Both the position numbers and the translations under genes were made by a program. DNA of 64,000 bases from Chloranthus sessilifolius (taxonomy: Eukaryota; Streptophyta; Magnoliopsida; Chloranthales; Chloranthaceae): contig CM037597.1 in assembly GCA_021018995.1 (NCBI GenBank), positions 6,275,299 through 6,339,298 of the forward strand. Direction: 5' to 3'. The stretch's first letter is position 1. Every line of letters starts with the position of its first letter. Positions 45,957 to 57,989 of the stretch are shown here, one piece after another. A model generated the notes under the pieces. That model searched no databases and was not told the origin of the DNA. It worked only from the letters and a program-made list of their open reading frames with translations.

Positions 45957-47057
45957 TGTTAGAAATTTTACCCATACTATCGAACTTCCTTATCGCGATG
46001 AATACAGAAAAATAAGAAGATGCAAAAAAAAAAAATCACACACAAGTCAAAGATTTTCATGATTCACCCAATCGAGGGTTATGTTCACGAGAATATATGC
46101 ACTATTTATGAACGTTTACAATGCACGCACTCTCTTCTCTCTAGTGTAAACTCAAACAAGATCAAACACGAATTTCACCCATGAATCAAAATGTCGGAAA
46201 ACCGATACGTATCGCCCGATCAAAAAATCGGTACGTATCGGACGATCCGTATCGGTACCGGTCTGTATCGAACGATACATTGAATGTATTGTTCGATACA
46301 TACCATATATTTGAACAATACGGTACATTTAATGTACCGTATCGTTCACGTCCGATACTGATACGTATCGTCCGATACGTATCGGTATCGGACGATATTT
46401 TGATTCATAGCTTCAACAACTAATCCGTTGTTAAACCAAAGACGGGGGTTTTCAAAAATTAGAGAAGAGATATGCAGGAATATAATAATGATCCCGACAC
46501 AAGAACAGCTTCAATCGAATCTTCAATCCCTAAGCAATTCTTCAATACTTTTTCTCCCAAAGTATTCACTACAAGTTTTCTCTCTTGAAAAAACTCTCAA
46601 AAACAATGCAGGAACCCTTAGAGAAACCTTCTACTAATATACTCCAACAGCATTAGAAAGTTTGACCCAGAAATCTTTTAAACTTGTCAAGTATTCAAAA
46701 CACTTCTCCTAATAGGCTCCAAACACATCAGGAAACTTTGGCTAAAACAATCTTCCAAAATAGCTAAGAATTTAAACCTTCGAATCTGAATCCGCCCAAA
46801 ATCAATTGACTTTTCAAACTCGATCGATTGAAACATATGGTTGAGATTAAACCTTATTCAGCAATCTCCACCAAGATTTCATTTCCAACCATGTCACCGC
46901 CCCAACAGGTATCAACATCTTATCTTATCCAAGGTCATAGCTCCACGTACGACCTTTAGTTTCCCGAATTCTAGGATGACTCAACATCCTATCTCATCCA
47001 ATGCCTCCAATGAAATCATATTTTTCTTCAGATCACTTGCCTAACTTCAGTAAGAGT
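45957..47057. mobile_element. 1.1-kb insertion flanked by 21-bp direct repeats
   Basis: The LINE sequence from ttcacatctaaatc to tctttctat is present at 45936-45956 and, with 21 of 21 identical bases, at 47059-47079. The insert starts tgttagaaattttaccc. It contains MITE A3 (46181-46408) and otherwise unrecognised, plus-strand C-rich DNA. Confidence 0.65.
46181..46408. mobile_element. Family A foldback MITE, copy A3
   Basis: 228 bp, atgaatcaaaatg ... atattttgattcat, collinear with A2. Flanks aatttcaccc and agcttcaaca agree at only 6 of 10. Confidence 0.75.
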
Positions 47058-47330
47058 ATTCACATCTAAATCTTTCTATAAGCTCCTTGTAGGATAGTTG
47101 CTGCTAAATCACGATTGGGCGAACCTGTGGAGGGCTCCCATCCCTTCCAATGTCAATTTTTTCCGATGGAGATTGGTTTGGGGTCGGATTTTGACTATTG
47201 ATCAGTTGATTAGGAGGGGAAAACAAATGCATATATAATTGTTGTGCTATGTGTATTCAAGCGGAGGAATCTGCTGGCCACCTTTTTTGTTCGTTACGTC
47301 AAACATTTTGAAATCAGTGTAAGAGGAGAA

Positions 47331-47850
47331 ATTTGGTTACTTTATCAACCTTGATTCCAGGTGTTATATTCTGCTCGACATGAACATCGACCATTTTCTT
47401 TCCTTCTACGGTGGACTGATACAGTGTTTCCTCAAACAGGATTGCGCACCAGATATATATTGACCCAAGCCCGGGACTAAGACGAGGAGGGCCCTGTATT
47501 AACCTCTGTGTTTTCAAGTCGCTTTCCCCAAGTGGCATTGGATTCACTTGTTGCCAAGATACCTCGTGACGCAATACTTTTCTGTAAATCTGACATGAAA
47601 AACGGGCACATGATGAAGTAAAAAATAAAAAAACATCATAAAAAGAAGAGTGATGAGTGTTGAACTATGATCATAATTCACACCCTAAAGCTTACATTTA
47701 GCCATCAGATGAGGACAAGTTGACAGTTTTATGGAGTTTTAGTTGTTTCAGAAAAATCTAGCCGTTAGATGCATTTGTTGGCATAGAACAGCATAAAAAA
47801 AAAAGGTCGGAACATTGGACCAAAGAAGTTATCGGGCCCTGATATTCGTG
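47331..47850. other. Intergenic/LINE debris
   Basis: Possibly the end of the LINE relic. Nothing else seen. Confidence 0.3.
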
Positions 47851-49100
47851 AAGAATCGATCGATCGACCATGTAAGTCAATCGATCGGGTGTTTATATAT
47901 ATAAAATATACACAGATTTTGTTCTCTGTTTTGTCTACAATCGATCGATCGACTGACTAAATCGATCGATCAAATTTCAAAATTCTGAGAAGTGACAGAC
48001 TTAAAATTTAAAAACAATCGATCAACTTAGTGACCGATCAATATATTTTGAATTTTGATTTTTTCAACCAATGGCCTATTTAAGCAAATTGTTAGAATTA
48101 TGTTATGATCGTTTATTTTCCGGAGCCATTTTAAGGTTTTCTCTGGCTTTCCTCTTCAATTTTCAAGCATTGCTCTTCAATTCTTAGTTAAATTAGTTTA
48201 AATATGTACTTTGAAGAAGGATTGTATCTCTTGGATTCAAGCAAAGTGTTGGATTATTCAAGCTTTTATTGGTAAATTAATGCTATTTTCAATTTCATTT
48301 TCATTTATTTGTTGTTTATTCATAGAGATGTGTAGCTAAATCTTACTGAGGATGAGGATCTAAAGAACCCCTTCTGAGAAGTTCATTTATAAATATAGAT
48401 TTGTGGTTGGAATGCTTGTTCTAGATGCTTTGAGTTTTTTATGCTTATTTGTTCTTACCGATCTCGTGAATACCAATAATCATTTAAGATATGAGAATTA
48501 GTCATGTTTTTCCCGTGATTTCGAATCTGTGATCTAGAATTCACACCGAGTTCTTCATCGAAAATATTCGAGGCATTTATTGATTAAACAAATCTTTAAT
48601 ACGATAAATGTTTTGCCTCCTTTATTTTACTATTTTCAAAGAGCATATTCTAGAATTATTTTTGTGGATTTAACGTTATATTTTTCATAAATATTCGATT
48701 GATTTCGATGTTTATATGTTTTGCAGTTTTTGATATTCCAACCATTAGATCTGTACTTTGTAATTGACAAACCAACGATGAGAGGATTTGGCATCCTAAT
48801 CCTCACTTTTTATTCCCATTTTAATTCCATTTTATTGCTTTAGTATTTATCTTCCATTATAGAAATTGGTATATTAGATTAATATTGTGATAGATCTGTA
48901 GTTTTTCTTTGATTGATTATTATTTCATTTTCATGAAGTCTAGTGCCAATCTTCGTGGGAGCGGTCTCATACTTAGTAAACTATCACTACATTGTGATTC
49001 GTACGCTTGCGAGTAAAACAGTTATAAAATTATAATAAAGAGTTTTATTGTTTTATTTAAATACAATGTAATTATATTCATCTTTGACCCTGTTGCATTC
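47851..49100 (+). other. Probable LTR-retrotransposon leader
   Basis: ATCGATCG words at 47855-48060, then AT-rich sequence ending near 48955-49020 with cttcgtgggagcggtctc and cgtacgcttgcgagt. These resemble the leader that precedes gag in some plant gypsy elements (tcgtgggatcg ... tacttgcgagt). No gag or pol follows. Confidence 0.35.
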
Positions 49101-51960
49101 ATTTTTCTTTTGCTGAAAATTATGAGTTGGTAATTACTATTATGTACAAGTGTGTCATCTGATGCGAAGGGCCTAATCTCTAGATCAAGTTTAGAGAATT
49201 ACATGATAAACATTCATTTTAAAGGCATTTGTCAGCTCGTAAGCGTAAGAAAGAGATTTTATTATTATTATCATTATTATTATTTTTTATTTTTAATATA
49301 ATCTTCGACAAGCAAAATCTAATTATCGGCTCTTTAGCATCAAGTGAGGCATTTGATTAACAGTGCGTCATGCATAAGATAAAGTTACCTGATCACAATT
49401 TAGATTGTGAACAGTTGGTGATCTGAAGGGGTACCATGTGTTGATTGATAGACACGTCGTGATCTAAAGATTTGTAGTATAAAAGATGAAGATTTTTATA
49501 TCTCAATTTTTTGAGTCAAAGCTATCAAGCACCATTGAAGATGATTGTATGTTTTTTTTTTTTTTTTTTTTGAAACAGAAGATGATTGTATGTTGGAGTT
49601 ATATGATAGATATTAATTTCAGATGATATTTGCCTGCTTTGAATCATACAATAGAGAATATTTTTCGTTCCAATATTTTACACACAAGATCTTTGGCTTA
49701 TGCGTCTTTTAAAAGGTCTCCATTTATATTGTTTTTTGTCCGTTACATAGTTATAGGTTTTATGCTAATTTTAGTTGAAATGATGGCCTGCTTTAAATGT
49801 TTTGAATGAATACACTTGGCCATGTGACCTACAATATCGGACCCTAATAATGTTATCTAATCATCAGGTAAGCTTCCATTAATCCATTTAAAACAATTTA
49901 AAGCTATCTCACTGAAATTAAGTAATAGTAAAACGAAGTTCTACCCTATGGCGACATCTCAAAATTATTGAGTGCTACCTCTAGTGCTCGGTTGTGAGCA
50001 CCTGGGGTCGAATCAACCTGATGCCCAACTCGTGCGGATCCGGATTTTTACTAGTCAAGTATGAGGCATCCGACCCAACCGAGCATCTCATTTTTTCACC
50101 GGGCAGCCAAAATTTTGGCCTGACCCAACCCAACCCAACCCGACCACTTGACAGCCCAAATTGAAACACATCCATCTCAAAATCCAACTAACATCCAGAA
50201 GATGCCCCAAATTTAAATGGCATAAGAAAAGCTCGAATTGACCGACCACCTAAGTTTGCTTTCGGCTGTTTTCACTGCTATGATTCAAATGAGGATCCAT
50301 TTCTAAAGATAGCCCACCGCTATCTCAAAATGGCAAACTAAAATATCTGCTGATAATTCAAATTATTTGTCGGTTCTAAGCAACTCTGATACCAAAACAT
50401 AAAATTTTCAGGCAATTTGTATAAGCCTTGAAATTATCAAAGCTATGCCGTATGGCATTCTCAAAAGCAAAAAATAAAATAAAATAATAAATAAATAAAA
50501 TGTAAAGAGTGCCAATTAGAGGTAGAATCTTGTCAAATGTAGAAAATCTGCCAAAAGTTTCCGTGGACACCATTTAGGCAAAATTCCAAAAAAATTTAAG
50601 GAAAATCAACAAAATTTGTCAAACAATCATCCCTAATTTGCTTCTCATAGATAATTTCAAGTCCCAGTTTGGATATTAGCGGCAGATGGAACCCAAATAC
50701 CAAATCGGGATTTAGGCAAAAAAATGAAAAAATAAGGTGAAAAAAGCGGGAAAAAATTGGAAAGCATTTAGGGATAACTAGTGGAACTATTTAAAAATAA
50801 AATTTTGACAAAAATAAGGAAAATTTCTGAAAAAATGTAAACTACTCGTTTGAAAAATGTGATTTTTTTTTAAATAAAAGTATTTTTGAAAAAAAATGCA
50901 TTTTAAACATGTTTCCGAAAGTTCATGAAAAAAAATATGTACGTCAGGGTGGGGTCGGGTCGATTACTGAAGGCCCAAACCGACCTCTTTATAATCAAAT
51001 GCTTATTAATAGCAGTATCCTAAGTAATAATACTTAACAAATTATCCCTCCTCTGAGCGATAAAAAGCAACCTAGCAAGGTTAAAAGGTTTGCTCTTTAA
51101 AAAAGTTTCTTCAATCTAATTCCACTTCAATCAGTAATATAATGTTTCCTCTCTTTAAAAATGTGTTTCTTCAATCTAATTCCAACAGTAATATAATGTG
51201 TTTCCCACTTCAATCTAATTCCAACAGTGACCAAATTATACCTCCCCCACACGATAAAACGCAACCCTTGAAAGGTTAACAACCCTCCCATTTTCCTGCA
51301 ACAAATGTGAAACATAAATATTAGAAGATAGGGCACTTGACCATACAGGGAACCAATATATAAATTAAATAGTAACCATTTTAAACCATTTAAAAAATAA
51401 TAACTAAGTAGGGTTTGTTCAAAAAAATTTTTACTGAAAAACATTCCTTCTATTATAAAATTACATATTTACCCATAATTTATATCTTGTTAAGTCTTTA
51501 ATACATGAGTAGTTTGGTCATTTGCTAAATAAGATGAATAGCCGTCTAGCTAAATATTTTATAAAACTTCCTTCTTTGGTAAAATTTATGAAATGAGTCA
51601 TAATGTTGAGAGCTAAAATTTGCACATGAGATTTGTACCATGGCATATTGTTAAAAAGAAAGACTTTGTTCTTTCGGGAATCTGCTCCACGTCGAACACT
51701 ATCTACGTGGAAGATCATGATATAACATCTTTGAGGGAAAAAAATTGGCACGAAAGAAGATGATCTCTATCATCTGATTGTCTTAGTCAACTGTTGAAAC
51801 AGATGGTGTCCTTTGACTTCTCAAGTCAGATGATAACAATCACATTTCGTGTCAATCTATGGCCTCAAAGATCTTTACATCATGATCTTCAAATCAGATG
51901 TTTAGATAGCGTTTCACATGTTCCCATAAATGTTTAGCAGTTTAAAAGAAGAAAATTAGA
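49101..51960. other. Intergenic, repeat fragments only
   Basis: 49990-50165 is a GC-rich hAT-like repeat ending ccacttgacagccc. 50690-50940 is an A-rich aaaaatgaaaaaataagg block like family E interiors. 51120-51250 has three direct short repeats of ttcaatctaattccaac. 51750-51910 carries family D words. No gene. Confidence 0.4.
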
Positions 51961-51992
51961 AAAAAAACGAAAACAGGAAAAAAGATAACCAA

Positions 51993-52341
51993 CCAGGATA
52001 TCATCATGGAAGAGTCTAGCCAGCCCAATCGAACAATTTTCTAAAGCTTCAGGGCGGTCCAACCAAGAGGTGTGCCATCTTTTCCTCCTTCTTCTAAACG
52101 CCCTCATCTAAAATAGTAATACGAGAAACAAAAATATAAATATTAAAAAAAGATAAAAGTGAGTTGAAAATAAAACTTTCAGAATACTAACCTCGCTAGG
52201 TGATACTAGCGGCAGTTTTTCAGTTTCATCGCATGCCGGGCACAATGCAGGTATAAATGGTGCGCCTCTGTTAGCGCATTTTTCAATTTCCAATAATAAC
52301 AACCATTGGATGAGGCATCCCGTATGAAAGGCATGAAATAC
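51993..52341 (-). pseudogene. Two exons of a RING-like plant zinc-binding protein (fragment)
   Basis: On the minus strand, exon a (52341-52192, 150 nt, phase 0 at both ends) lies between an atgtag acceptor and a gttagt donor. It encodes VFHAFHTGCLIQWLLLLEIE and then FIPALCPACDETEK: an H-x2-G-C-L-I-x-W and C-x2-C arrangement like the second half of a RING-type zinc site. Exon b starts at 52107 after ttttag: RRRRKRW, SWLDRPEALENCSIGLARLF, then a possible donor near 51993. The pair recalls an uncharacterised plant protein family with FHTSCLIHW...CPEC...SPEVLQNCSTGL, recalled from memory. I found neither the N-terminal exons nor the end, so it is either part of a long-intron gene or a displaced fragment. 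Confidence 0.5.
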
Positions 52342-52377
52342 CTACATTAAAAAATAATATGTATTAACTGAAAAAAC

Positions 52378-52398
52378 TATATATATATATATATATAT

Positions 52399-52438
<40 letters not shown>
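52378..52438. repeat. (TA)n(GA)n compound microsatellite
   Basis: About 20 bp TA followed by about 35 bp GA. Confidence 0.95.
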
Positions 52439-52445
<7 letters not shown>

Positions 52446-52778
52446 CAGGACTATGGGTTCAAACCCACTAGGGCGCTGAGTTGGAATCAATTGGGGCCAT
52501 GTGGCATTCATTCGAGGGATAAGATTTTATGGCAACTTGCCTAAGGGCGATCAGGGGCCACCCAAAAATTTGGGCATGATCTGATGCATATTCACAATCT
52601 AAAATGTGGTCAAAGGAGGGCAACATTCAATGCACTAGGATGTGTGGGAAGTACCCAAACTTCGACCAACTAAAAAACCTTTTTTTTAATACCACGTGCC
52701 ACATGATCCTAAACTGGGTATTATTTTAGAATCACCTCCACGTGACATGTGAGCTAGGATTCTAACCCACCATCCTTA

Positions 52779-54125
52779 GAGCATCTCCAGCAAGGAGAGC
52801 TAAATTTGGGTAGCTAAACACCAATTTAGCTGCTGCTACATTATTTTAGCTCCTGTAACAGTAAAAATCACTCCAGCAGGCACTCTATTTTAGCTACTCT
52901 TTTCTTTAAAAAATATTATTTTGCATTCAACAACCAACACTCAACTTTTAAAATTTTTAATTTTAATGGCTAAATTTTTACAACGGTGATCAACGAGTAA
53001 TCTAGTCTACCATGGAAACAAATGAGCATGCTGAACTCATTTGATCCCCCTTGGAATTTTCAATTGGAACCATACCCACCTGGGGATATACAAGATTTCC
53101 ACCATCGAATCGCCAATCTGAAGACATTCTAGGTGTATGATAGTTCAAATTGTCCCCACTACTCTTCTCCAACCCAAATTTATCCTTCTCACTCAAATCC
53201 ATCTCTCACTAGTTTTGAGCAATCAATAATCGATCAACAACACCCAAGACACTGAAAAAAAACAGATTTTTCTTTATATATATATATATATGACAAAGAA
53301 CAGCCTAAATTCTCAATAGCTGACCAAAGCCCAAATCACTGAACTCATAAATCTTCAAACCTAACAACAAGGCTTACCAAAAAACACATAACTAGTTCAA
53401 CCAAGAGCTCAAAAGCAACAACCATGTATTAAAAAAAACAAGTATTTGATTTTAACATATCAAGAACTTGAGAAATCCACAACACCAGTAAGAGGGTATT
53501 CCTAAAAACTGAAAAATCACTCACAAATAATCAATTTGATTAAGTTAGATCAAAGAGGCCCCTCAAAAAAAAAAACCCCCACTTTAAATTAAGAGCTAAG
53601 TCACCCAAAACCGTAAAAACACAACCAACCAAAGATCACTAAACGAAATCTCCCTAATTAAACCCACAAGGCCTAAAAAACTCACAAATCCACTTCATAT
53701 CAGATACCCAAAAAGCCAAGAGTCAATCACAGCCCAATAGACCAAAAGCCAACCATTCAAAACCCTACTCAGAAGCAAGGCCTAGCCGATAAAACCAAGT
53801 GCAGAAACAGCTCTTTACAGCCATTGGATCTTATTACTTTTTAACACCTCTAAACACAAGAGAACACAGAGAGATCACCAAACAATAAAGCCGCCCGCTC
53901 TGTTCAAGACCCGAAGAAAGAAAAGAGAGAGAAACAGAAAAGGGAGAGAGAAAGAGCTTTATACCCTTTTATTAATTTTTTATTGTTTTAGCTATTACTG
54001 TAGCAAAAGGTATATTTGGCGTGTTGGATGGCGCTCCTGCTGGAGCTGAATTTTTGCAATTTGGGACGCTATATTAGTTGGTGGGTTATTTGGCGTGTGG
54101 GATAGCTCTCCGACTGGAGATGCTC
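52779..54125 (-). mobile_element. PIF/Harbinger-type element carrying a gene fragment
   Basis: 1347 bp. Left end gagcatctccagcaaggaga, right end tctccgactggagatgctc, inverse. TTA lies on both sides (52776-52778 and 54126-54128), the PIF/Harbinger signature. Both subterminal regions carry ctccagcag/tgctggag and agctaaa words. No transposase is present. The interior (about 53000-53960) reads on the minus strand as a plant 5' leader and a bHLH-type N-terminus, so the element looks like a Pack-type carrier. Confidence 0.8.
53002..53202 (-). pseudogene. Captured N-terminus of a bHLH protein (bHLH49-like)
   Basis: Starts ATG at 53202 and runs MDLSEKDKFGLEKSSGDNLN, with SSDWRF, GMVPIENSKGDQM and SMVD near a stop at 53002. 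From memory this resembles the opening of plant bHLH49-type factors (MDLSAKDEF.. DWR ... MMDSF). The bHLH domain itself is absent. Upstream on the same strand, 53203-53960 has a CT-rich leader (ctctttctctctcccttttc) and a T/G-rich stretch typical of a leader intron, so the promoter-proximal part of the donor gene seems to have been captured as genomic DNA. The function would be lost, but a transcript could be antisense-neutral and sense to the donor gene. Confidence 0.6.
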
Positions 54126-54145
54126 TTAGTATGGGCTTAAACCCA

Positions 54146-54157
54146 TTTTCTCTCTCA

Positions 54158-54193
<36 letters not shown>

Positions 54194-54196
54194 CTA
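54146..54196. repeat. (CT)n(TA)n microsatellite
   Basis: CT repeats from 54148 then TA to 54194. Confidence 0.95.
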
Positions 54197-54755
54197 GTAA
54201 AAATGCACGTGCAAATGCACGTGGACACTCTAAATAAATTTGATTTTGTTAATTTTTATTTATTTGTTATCACTTTATTAGATATCTTTAATCTTCCTAG
54301 CACTATTATTTTATTACAAAAAATAGACATTTAATATTTTATAGTAATTTAAAAAAAAATTAAAAAATACTTATAAAAAACTAATGATCAACTATTATAT
54401 TAAAAGGTTTTGACACTAAAATAAAATAAATAAATAGCGTAATGATCGTCCCACTTGAGACACGGTGTAACATGAGTCGTTGAATCAAACTAACATATGA
54501 GAATTTAATTCTCTAGTTGAATGAAATATTATAACCATTCTTAAGGCGAAATTTTCACTATAATGACGCTTTTAATTCTGTATATGTAGGTATTCTAATA
54601 TTTGAAACTCTGAAATATGTCTAATCAAACCCTATGCTTCTGACTTTTGGGGCTAATCTAACGAATATAATAGCCTGCAAACATATGGCATTATATGATA
54701 ATCAAAATGTTATCCGTGTATCAATAATCTTTATTATTTACTAATATATAAATAA
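54197..54755. other. Intergenic, nothing recognised
   Basis: AT-rich, no feature. Confidence 0.4.
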
Positions 54756-55090
54756 AGGTCAGTGTTACTACCACCCCACTTTATGGTACAATCACTTCAT
54801 GTAAACATAGAAATATTAGTTGATTGCTTTAAAGAAGACAATGGAGTTGTTCCAATATTTCAACACAATAGATATATTGAGATCATGAACCTATTATTAA
54901 ATGGTCTGATGTTGATTCCATGTGACACACATCCCAAAAAGTGACTGTGAATAGGTTTGGTGGTACTTCTATAATAATCGCTTTCAATTTTTGGGATGTA
55001 TGACACATGGAATTAACATCATGCCGTCTGTTGGTATGCCTTGCTCTCAAGATTGATTGTTTTGAGAATTGGGACGGAAAATGATCTATA
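54756..55090. repeat. Family D hairpin MITE
   Basis: ttccatgtgacacacatccc at about 54918 and gggatgtatgacacatggaa at about 54998 are inverse. Between them lie aaaagtgactgtgaatagg and gctttcaattttt. Confidence 0.65.
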
Positions 55091-56220
55091 TTTTACTTGA
55101 AAACAGTCAACATATTTATCCTTTGTTCAAGTGATATGGCTATAACATAAAGTTGTGTGGTAGTAAATAGTAACATCAGCCAAAATAAAATTATACGTGT
55201 TGATAATATATAGGACTTAGAACTTGCTTCTATTTCTACTAACTTATCATTTAAAGAACAAAACAAAATATTGCTTTTCAAATTGCCCCTTCATGTTTTC
55301 ATTTATCTTCTTGTTTATTCTGTAACTGCATATATAGCTCTCTTGACCCTTCATCTCCCTTTTCTTGTTGCAACACATATAACTTATGCAAAGGGACTTC
55401 CAGAATATCATGCATTCTTATAGCAATATGGTGATTCTATTTTCATGTTGTTTAACTTTAATTTATTCTCATCTATCGTGATTATGCATATTATCATCAT
55501 CATCATCTTTGAGTAGATGGAAGTAAATGTTATAATTATAATCGTTGGTAAAAAATTGAAGTAGCGGGCAACCTATTAGTAATAATATCTATTCAAAAGA
55601 CTTCTAAAGGTACTCTTTGAATATCGATATCCATTGTGTGAAATATTAAGACAAAAATCAATCTTCATCATCCGATTTAAAGCAGTGAATGGGCTTTTAT
55701 TGGGGGTGAGCTCAAAGATTCAGTGGGTGAATTTAAAGGTACTCTTTTAATATATATTTTTTAAAATTTTTCTTTATCAATAAAATGTGTACGTTTTTTT
55801 TATCAGTAAAATATATATTTTTCTTTTGAGAAAAAAAATTATTATTGAAAAAAAGTAAAAAAGAAGTTTTTAAAATTGTTTGGTCTACTAAATAATACCA
55901 TGTCTTATTTATTAAGTTCCCTGCCATTTAAACATAGAATCTAGCTCTTTGTACGGGTGTTAATAGGCTAGGTTGACCAATACCTGGCTTGATTTGGGCT
56001 GGAGATCTGGAGTAATAGGCCCAATTTGAAATTAGTCGTAGATCCAACTTAACTCATTATTAGTTGGGCTGAGTTTGGGCCAGGCAGTGGGCTTTAAAAA
56101 TCTAAATCATTCAAAGTCTGAAAGTTGGCTATCCCAACCAGGAAATTGAGAATAGATAAGCAGGAGTGTGCAACTGTAAAAATGGACTTGGTAATAGACC
56201 CACTTAGAAATTGGACCAAG
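55091..56220. other. Intergenic with family D and GGGCT-type fragments
   Basis: 55610-55735 carries family D tail words (ccgatttaaagcagtgaatggg). 55960-56090 is a gttaataggctaggttg-type repeat. No gene. Confidence 0.4.
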
Positions 56221-57660
56221 GGTACCTCTTTTCACGTGCATGCGTTCTCTGAAAGCGCCTACGTCTCAGACCCCTTGAAAATCGTTGACTGCTTCAGATC
56301 AACAGATGGAGATCGTCTTTCACCCTGATCTTCCACAAATTGGATAGGGAGATCATGGCACACCTATCAAACGGCCAATTTTTGTTCCATGTGTCACAAA
56401 TCCTCAAAAAATGGCCCTTACGTCCTAAATCCAGTGAAACCCATTGACAGATTGAGATCGGACGACGCATATTATTTTTCACACCAATCTTTCACACAAT
56501 CAATCTTGATATCAATGGTGTACCATCATATCGGCTTTGCGTGTGTTGAATCAGATTATAGAGATCATGTTTTGTGGCAATCTTTGGCATCAAAGATCCT
56601 TACACCATGACCTTCAAATCAGATTGCTTAGATGGCGTTCAACGTGGCACAAGTCCCAAAAATGTCGTCTTTCTTTCTAAACTATATGCCACGACACTAA
56701 TCTCACTAATCTCGTGTGCAAGTTGTAGCCCTTCAATGTAAATTTGTGTTGAGTAGCTCTGTTCGTGCCTACCCAATTATTGCGCCTACATAAAAAACCC
56801 ATTGACTCGGTTGAATCAGATGATGGAGATCAATTTTCATTCAAATCTTCCACCCGCTTGATCGTGCCATTAGACCGTCAGCTTTTCATTTCATATGGCA
56901 CAAATCCCAAAAAGTGAATATAAAATCACGTTTGAGTGTGATGAGTCCCACATGATTTTTGAGTCACTTTTTAGGATCCGTGTCAAATGGAATAAAAAAA
57001 ATGATCATTTTTATGGTATGCCCATGATCTCTCAATCTCATGGAAAATTGGGATGAAAATCGATCTCCATCGTCCAATTCAACCCAATCAATGGGTTTTT
57101 AGTGTAGGCGAGAACCTTGTCTGATGTCGCCCATGATCATGATCTTGAGAGCATTGGCGTGCCATCAAACTGTCAGCTTTTAATTCATTTCATGTGGCAC
57201 AAATCCCAAAAAGTGAATCTAAAATCACTTTTGAGCGTGATGTGCTCCACCCCTTTGAATCAGATGGAGATCGGCTTCCGTCCCAATCTTTCACACAAGG
57301 GATCTTGAGATCATGGGTGTACAACAATTAGTTTTTTTTTTCATCTTGCAAACATCCCAAAAAAGTGATAAAAAAATCATGCTCATAGATCATGTTTTTG
57401 GGATGTGTGCCACGTGAATAGAAAAATGATCGTCTAATGGTACTTGAAAATCTTAGGCTGTCAAGATTGAAAAAATGTCTAAAATATGATTTTCGGGCCA
57501 CATTTTGCAATGTGTGCCATGAAGAATAAGAAACTTACCATCCGATGGTAAGCCCATGACCTCAAGATCTATTGTGTAAAATATTGGGATGAAAAAAGCT
57601 CGCTGTCATATGATTGAAAACAGCCAAATGAGTTTAGCATATACAACTCGAGAAATTGGA
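56221..57660. repeat. Cluster of at least four family D copies
   Basis: Successive copies at about 56280-56650, 56800-57110, 57120-57260 and 57240-57590. Each has tcagatgatggagatc-like heads, ccatgtggcacaaatccc arms and aaaaagtga cores. 56880-57000 and 57175-57260 are near duplicates (both with caaatcccaaaaagtgaat). No coding potential. Confidence 0.7.
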
Positions 57661-57985
57661 TACATTAGTAAAACGGTCCCCATGGTCTGATATAAAGAAG
57701 CCAATGGTTTTCAGCTGTAGTTAAAGAGGGAGAGAATTAAAGTTAGTAGCAGCTCCCTTATTAGTCTTCGAGACCCTCTAACCCCGCCACTCAATCTAAC
57801 CCTTAAGTACATCGATCATGGGCTGATGGCTGATGAACTATTTTTATGTACCAGAGTGGCCTTCAAATCTTATTATGAAGAGGCTAGATCAGTCCTATTT
57901 TAATGAGAGAAAATAGAAACTTAACTGAAATCAACAGTAAGGAGTTGTTTAGTTAGATTAGATTTCGAGACTGTTAAATAGACAT
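57661..57985. other. Intergenic, nothing recognised
   Basis: No feature. Confidence 0.4.
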
Positions 57986-57989
57986 CCTA

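Larger units (their letters stand above)
45900..47330 (+). pseudogene. L1-type LINE C-terminal (zf-RVT) relic, split by an insertion
   Basis: The left part to 45956 reads IWKRISKRVFTSKSFY. The right part from 47055 repeats RVFTSKSFY and goes on KLLVG, stop, WANLWRAPIPSNVNFFRWRL, VWGRILTIDQLIRRG and, in another frame, CAMCIQAEESAGHLF, matching the plant LINE zf-RVT zinc-binding segment (W..P..V.FF.W, C..C...E...HLF). Between them lies a 1.1-kb insertion. Degenerate and non-functional. Confidence 0.7.
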
